From contig NZ_AUBV01000015.1 of the NCBI RefSeq assembly GCF_000429425.1, positions 1 to 64,000 of the forward strand: a stretch of DNA of 64,000 nucleotides, written 5' to 3'. The DNA is from Algoriphagus mannitolivorans DSM 15301. GTDB taxonomy: Bacteria > Bacteroidota > Bacteroidia > Cytophagales > Cyclobacteriaceae. Every line of letters starts with the position of its first letter. Position 1 is the stretch's first letter. Shown here in pieces: positions 60,444-64,000 of the stretch. The position numbers and the translations under genes are program-made. A model generated the notes under the pieces. The model saw only the letters and a list, made by a program, of their open reading frames with translations, did not search any database and had not been told where the DNA came from.

Positions 60444-62756
60444 GTGTTACATAAAGCAAAGCCATATTTTCTATTTCTGGTTTTTGGGTTTATCGTCCAT
60501 TGGACCCAAGCCCAGCAATGTAATCTTACCCTAAGGGGGAAAATCATTCACCTTGAAAACGGTGAACCCATTGAGGCTGCTTCCATCCTAATCATGGAAA
60601 ATCGCTCCGGTGCGGTGTCAGATCCCAATGGAAACTTTGTAATCAGAGACCTTTGTCCAGGCACTTACACCATCAAAGTTCAGTATCTAGGACATAAAGA
60701 AATCCTTCAAACCCTTCAGCTGACAGGAAATACATTAAATCAAACATTCCGGATGGAAGAAGAGTCTTTGGACTTAGGCGGAGTGGAAGTTCACGGACAT
60801 CGGGATGCAGTTCAAACCACCACCGCTGTTACCTCGCTTTATGGTGAAGCTCTTCTTCAAGCTCGAGGAGAAAGCCTAGGCGAAAGCTTAAAACGAGTGG
60901 CCGGTGTGACCACCTTTTCGACTGGTAATACAATCGCCAAACCGGTAATTCACGGAATGCATAGTAACCGGATCATGATTTTAAACAATGGCATCCGACT
61001 GGAAGGTCAGCAGTGGGGAGCTGAACATGCCCCGGAAATTGATCCTTTTTTGGCGGATGAAATCACAGTAATCAAAGGTGCTGAGACTGTAAGATTTGGT
61101 CCTGAGGCTATGGGAGGAGTGATTTTGGTCAACCCACCTTCCCTTCCAACCTCTAAAAAGCACCTGACTGAGCTTCATCTTATCGGTGGAACGAATGGCC
61201 AAATGGGAAACATATCTGCTTCACATGAGGGAGGTTCGGATAAAATCAAAGGATTGGGATACCGAGTTCAGGCTTCTGCCAAAAGGGCTGGATTTGTGAA
61301 ATCACCAAACTACTACCAAGCCAACACGGGCATGGCGGAATATAACTTCTCCACCGCCCTGGGATACAGCTCCGGGGATTTGGGGATTGAATCTTACTAC
61401 AGCTTTTTCAATACTGAAATTGGGATTTTGAGGGATGCACATACTGGAAACCTTTCGGATCTGGAAGAAATCATCCGTAATGGAGAGCCTTTTAACAAGC
61501 CGGACTTTTCCTATGAAATCTCCAACCCCAAACAGCAAGTGAACCATCACTTGGCCAAACTTAAAGCTCATTACCATCTGAACCCCTCTTGGAAGCTTAA
61601 TCTTCAATATGGATTTCAGCTCAATAACCGAAAGGAGTACGATAGAAGAAGAGGCGATTTAAATGCCCGCCCTAGCCTGGATTTGGAGCTTTTCACCAAT
61701 ACCCTAGAGCTATTTCTGGATCACAACCTGAAATCCAACTGGAGCGGAAGCTTCGGTTTCAATCTTATCCAGCAGGCAAATTCAAATATCCCGGGAACAG
61801 GTGTCACTCCTCTTATTCCAAACTATAACATGCTCAATGGTGGAGTTTACTGGATGGAAAAATACCTGAAAGGGCCATTGGAACTGGAAGCCGGAGTCCG
61901 GTACGATTACCGAAAAGTAGATGCTGCAAGGTTTGTGGGAAATGAACTTCAAGAAGCTAGTCTGGATTATCAAAATTTCTCTGCCTTTATCGGAGGATTG
62001 TACCAATTAAGCCCCTATTTCTCTTTTTCTTCCAACCTGGGATCTGCATGGAGACCCCCGAATGTAAATGAGCTGTTCTCCCAAGGTCTCCATCATGGTG
62101 CTGCGGCTGTGGAGATTGGAGATGCCAATTTGCTCTCCGAAAAGTCCCTCAAATGGGTCAATGGATTGGAATTTGAAAAAGACAAAGTCTTGATCGAATT
62201 CACCGGATATCTCAACCAAATCCAGAATTACATCTATCTCAATCCTACTGGAGAGACCTACGTCAGCCTACGGGGTACTTTCAATGTGTATGAATACCTA
62301 CAGGCAAATGCTCTCTTTTACGGAGTTGACCTTTCGGGTAGTTATGCTTTTTCAGAGCGAATTAATGCTTATGCAAAAGGCTCCATCATCCGGGCCAGAA
62401 ACACTGACATGGATAACTATTTTCCCTTTATCCCCTCTGATCGGATGGATTGGGGACTCTCCTATTCCTTTGGAAAAAAAGACAATCCAAACTCCCATCA
62501 ATTCACTTTCAGCAACCAACTGGTTGCCAGGCAAAAAAGGGAGCCTGATTTTGACTTGGCACCAGCGCCACCAAGCTATGCGCTAATCAATCTTGCCTAT
62601 CAAAAGAAAATACAACTAGCTAAAAACCAACTGAATGTAGGAGTTCAGGTCAACAACCTATTGAATACCGAATACAAAGAATACATGAACAGATTCCGCT
62701 ATTTCACGGATGATATGGGAAGAAATATTTTAATCAAACTCAATTACCAATTCTAA
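60444..62756 (+). CDS. TonB-dependent receptor (ZnuD-like, COG1629 type)
   Basis: 770 residues from GTG at 60444. Residues 1-24 make a signal peptide (KPYFLFLVFGFIVHWTQAQ). Carboxypeptidase-regulatory-like domain (EPIEAASILIMENRSGAVSDPNGNFVI), plug with GESLGESLKRVAGVTTFSTGNTIAKPVIHGMHSNRIMILNNGIRLEGQQWGAEHAPEIDPFLADEITVIKGAETVRFGPEAMGG shortened here only in description, and a barrel ending ILIKLNYQF. HGMHSNR and GAEHAPEID are marks I connect with zinc or heavy-metal receptors. The frame extends upstream to a TTG at 60327 inside a terminator; no ATG exists. A companion lipoprotein follows after 11 bases. Confidence 0.85.
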   Translation: MLHKAKPYFLFLVFGFIVHWTQAQQCNLTLRGKIIHLENGEPIEAASILIMENRSGAVSDPNGNFVIRDLCPGTYTIKVQYLGHKEILQTLQLTGNTLNQTFRMEEESLDLGGVEVHGHRDAVQTTTAVTSLYGEALLQARGESLGESLKRVAGVTTFSTGNTIAKPVIHGMHSNRIMILNNGIRLEGQQWGAEHAPEIDPFLADEITVIKGAETVRFGPEAMGGVILVNPPSLPTSKKHLTELHLIGGTNGQMGNISASHEGGSDKIKGLGYRVQASAKRAGFVKSPNYYQANTGMAEYNFSTALGYSSGDLGIESYYSFFNTEIGILRDAHTGNLSDLEEIIRNGEPFNKPDFSYEISNPKQQVNHHLAKLKAHYHLNPSWKLNLQYGFQLNNRKEYDRRRGDLNARPSLDLELFTNTLELFLDHNLKSNWSGSFGFNLIQQANSNIPGTGVTPLIPNYNMLNGGVYWMEKYLKGPLELEAGVRYDYRKVDAARFVGNELQEASLDYQNFSAFIGGLYQLSPYFSFSSNLGSAWRPPNVNELFSQGLHHGAAAVEIGDANLLSEKSLKWVNGLEFEKDKVLIEFTGYLNQIQNYIYLNPTGETYVSLRGTFNVYEYLQANALFYGVDLSGSYAFSERINAYAKGSIIRARNTDMDNYFPFIPSDRMDWGLSYSFGKKDNPNSHQFTFSNQLVARQKREPDFDLAPAPPSYALINLAYQKKIQLAKNQLNVGVQVNNLLNTEYKEYMNRFRYFTDDMGRNILIKLNYQF

Positions 62757-62767
62757 ATTTTAACAAA

Positions 62768-63364
62768 ATGAAAAACTACACCAAACTGCCTCTGTACTTA
62801 TTTGCAGCCCTGACGCTGGGATTCGTTTCTTGCGAAAGTGAAGATCCTGAAAAAGAAAATGAAGGTGAAGTGATCACTGATGTAATTCTTAATTTCCAGG
62901 AATTGGACGGATCAAATAACCCAGTTGGAAGCACTTTTTCTTTTAAGGCCAGTGATTCGCAAGGAATTGAAATTGGAGGATCTCCGACCATCGAAACCAT
63001 CAATCTCATCAAAGGCAAAAAGTATTCGATGACTATCCAGGTGCTAAATACAATTGAAGGGGAAGACATCACCAAAGAAATCTTGGAAGAAGCTGACGAG
63101 CATCAATTCTTTTTCCTTGGAAGTGCTTTTACCAACAATATTCTAAGCATTGTCTATGCTGATGACAATGGAATTAACCTTGGCGTAAAAACAAGATTGA
63201 CCGTATCATCCTCTCCAGGAACCAACAATACTTCTATGCGAGTAGTCTTGAGACATGATTTGGACAAGAACTTCCCAGGCGCCACCAATCCAAACTTTGC
63301 CAATTTTATTCAAGCAGGTGGAGAAACTGATTTGGATATCACCTTCCCAATTGTTCTTAATTAA
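62768..63364 (+). CDS. Receptor-linked lipoprotein (198 aa)
   Basis: Lipoprotein signal with LGFVSC. Acidic start of the mature part (ESEDPEKENEGE), then beta-strands (DVILNFQELDGSNNPVGSTFSFKASDSQGIEIGG) and a conserved-looking HQFFFLGSAFTNN. A family often named type 1 periplasmic-binding-fold protein in Flavobacteriia looks similar, from memory. Position 11 bases after the receptor suggests a partner in metal uptake or display at the outer membrane. No enzyme motif. Confidence 0.75.
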   Translation: MKNYTKLPLYLFAALTLGFVSCESEDPEKENEGEVITDVILNFQELDGSNNPVGSTFSFKASDSQGIEIGGSPTIETINLIKGKKYSMTIQVLNTIEGEDITKEILEEADEHQFFFLGSAFTNNILSIVYADDNGINLGVKTRLTVSSSPGTNNTSMRVVLRHDLDKNFPGATNPNFANFIQAGGETDLDITFPIVLN

Positions 63365-63384
63365 TCGAGAATTACCCCCCAAAA

Positions 63385-63410
63385 AAAAGGCAGCTTCCCA
63401 GCTGCCTTTT
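63385..63410. terminator. Bidirectional terminator
   Basis: AAAAGGCAGCT (63385-63395), loop TCCC, AGCTGCCTTTT (63400-63410), between the convergent lipoprotein genes. Confidence 0.85.
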
Positions 63411-63431
63411 TGCATTTATCGACTGTTTGCT

Positions 63432-63935
63432 TTAGAAGTTATTTCCACAAATGGCCATATTCTCAGGGATGAATTCAGCTGGATTTTTACCGACATTACC
63501 CGCGACCAAAACCACTTGATAATCCGGCCCTTCGTTGGCCAAATGAATTTTGACATGCCCATCAAATAACTTCATTTCTTCAAAACCTAATTTCGTACCA
63601 TCAGACAATTTTCCTAAAATCGTAGAAGACTCCAAAGTCTTTGCTGAAACTGGACGAAGCAAAAAAGCTATTGGTGCATCTGCCTGATCGTATCCTCCAA
63701 AATGCAAATGGGCTGGATATTCGTAGTCTGAGTTTGCTTTTGTACCATCCAACTTCAAGTTGAATTCCAATTGACCCCCCAGTAATTCTCTTACATTCAA
63801 TACTCCTGAGAAATTATAATCACTGGATTTATACAACTCAAAATTCAATTCCTGCCCAGTGTATTTTTCAGGCTCAGTCTCAGAACAGGCCAACAAACCA
63901 AAGGCGACTAAGGCTATTGCAAAAATCTTTTTCAT
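63432..63935 (-). CDS. CHRD-like lipoprotein (167 aa)
   Basis: Start ATG at 63935 (an upstream ATG adds MVEKRQR). Lipobox GLLAC. The mature part reads NFSGVLNVRELLGGQLEFNLKLDGTKANSDYEYPAHLHFG and then SSTILGKLSDGTKLGF, a beta fold with an H-x-H motif like CHRD/superoxide-dismutase-like domains. Function not known. It diverges from whatever lies beyond the right edge; the gene is complete. Confidence 0.7.
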   Translation of the reverse strand: MKKIFAIALVAFGLLACSETEPEKYTGQELNFELYKSSDYNFSGVLNVRELLGGQLEFNLKLDGTKANSDYEYPAHLHFGGYDQADAPIAFLLRPVSAKTLESSTILGKLSDGTKLGFEEMKLFDGHVKIHLANEGPDYQVVLVAGNVGKNPAEFIPENMAICGNNF

Positions 63936-64000
63936 TCTCTGTCTTTTTTCTACCAAACGATTTGCCGGGAAGGCTGTTTAATTTTAACTAAAATAATTCA

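Overview
The window looks like chromosome of a Bacteroidota bacterium, most probably a Cytophagales / Cyclobacteriaceae member close to Algoriphagus. The grounds are: two giant secreted proteins with gliding-motility-type (type IX secretion, type B) C-termini, SprB and PKD repeats; MBG-repeat adhesin; TonB receptors with carboxypeptidase-regulatory-like N-domains; the DUF4159-MoxR-DUF58-BatA-DUF4175 gene block; and several promoters of the Bacteroidota form TTTG-N18..21-TAnnTTTG. Genus is inference. I see no rRNA, tRNA, CRISPR array, phage, or insertion sequence; this is ordinary, densely coding chromosome with short intergenic repeats.

Layout. 1-1874: 5' part of a secreted MBG-repeat protein that runs off the left edge. 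2171-6038: small secreted/DUF937-like proteins, a D-threonine aldolase/D-serine dehydratase-like PLP enzyme, and a GH30 lipoprotein glycosidase. 6242-16746: a tightly coupled minus-strand membrane/vWA operon (DUF4159, MoxR, DUF58, BatA-like, DUF4175-like, unnamed membrane protein) preceded by a TldE/TldD peptidase pair. 16955-19462: an Mla-type lipid transport operon (MlaE, MlaF, MlaD). 19569-26352: CotH-like kinase, cyclophilin, MATE exporter, acyl-CoA synthetase and acyl-CoA dehydrogenase (fatty acid use). 26497-32059: phosphotransferase plus ADP-ribosylglycohydrolase lipoprotein pair, small secreted proteins, alpha/beta hydrolase. 32070-38564: xylose module (SGNH acetylesterase, XylA, XylB, sodium symporter) with a LacI-type operator in front. 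38692-43042: class IV aminotransferase, L-serine dehydratase beta subunit, TolC and HlyD-type adaptor. 43081-46132: divergent metal-type TonB receptor and DtxR/MntR-family regulator with a palindromic operator placed between the -33 and -7 boxes. 46211-49014: gamma-glutamyltransferase and GalE. 49113-55429: tandem paralogous type-B secreted giants. 55580-60281: ABC-F ATPase, sodium symporter, RlmI-like methyltransferase, small membrane protein. 60444-63935: second TonB receptor, its companion lipoprotein, and a CHRD-like lipoprotein.

Most notable: (i) five different intergenic arrays all built on a 7-bp period (6149, 13628, 13675-13749, 21754, 21808), one of which supplies the start codon and first residues of a gene; (ii) the metal-regulated divergent promoter at 45394-45425; (iii) a Tat-exported TldD beside a TldE with no signal; (iv) a LacI-like operator ahead of the xylose operon although no regulator gene is in view; (v) a lipoprotein ADP-ribosylglycohydrolase overlapping a small-molecule kinase gene.
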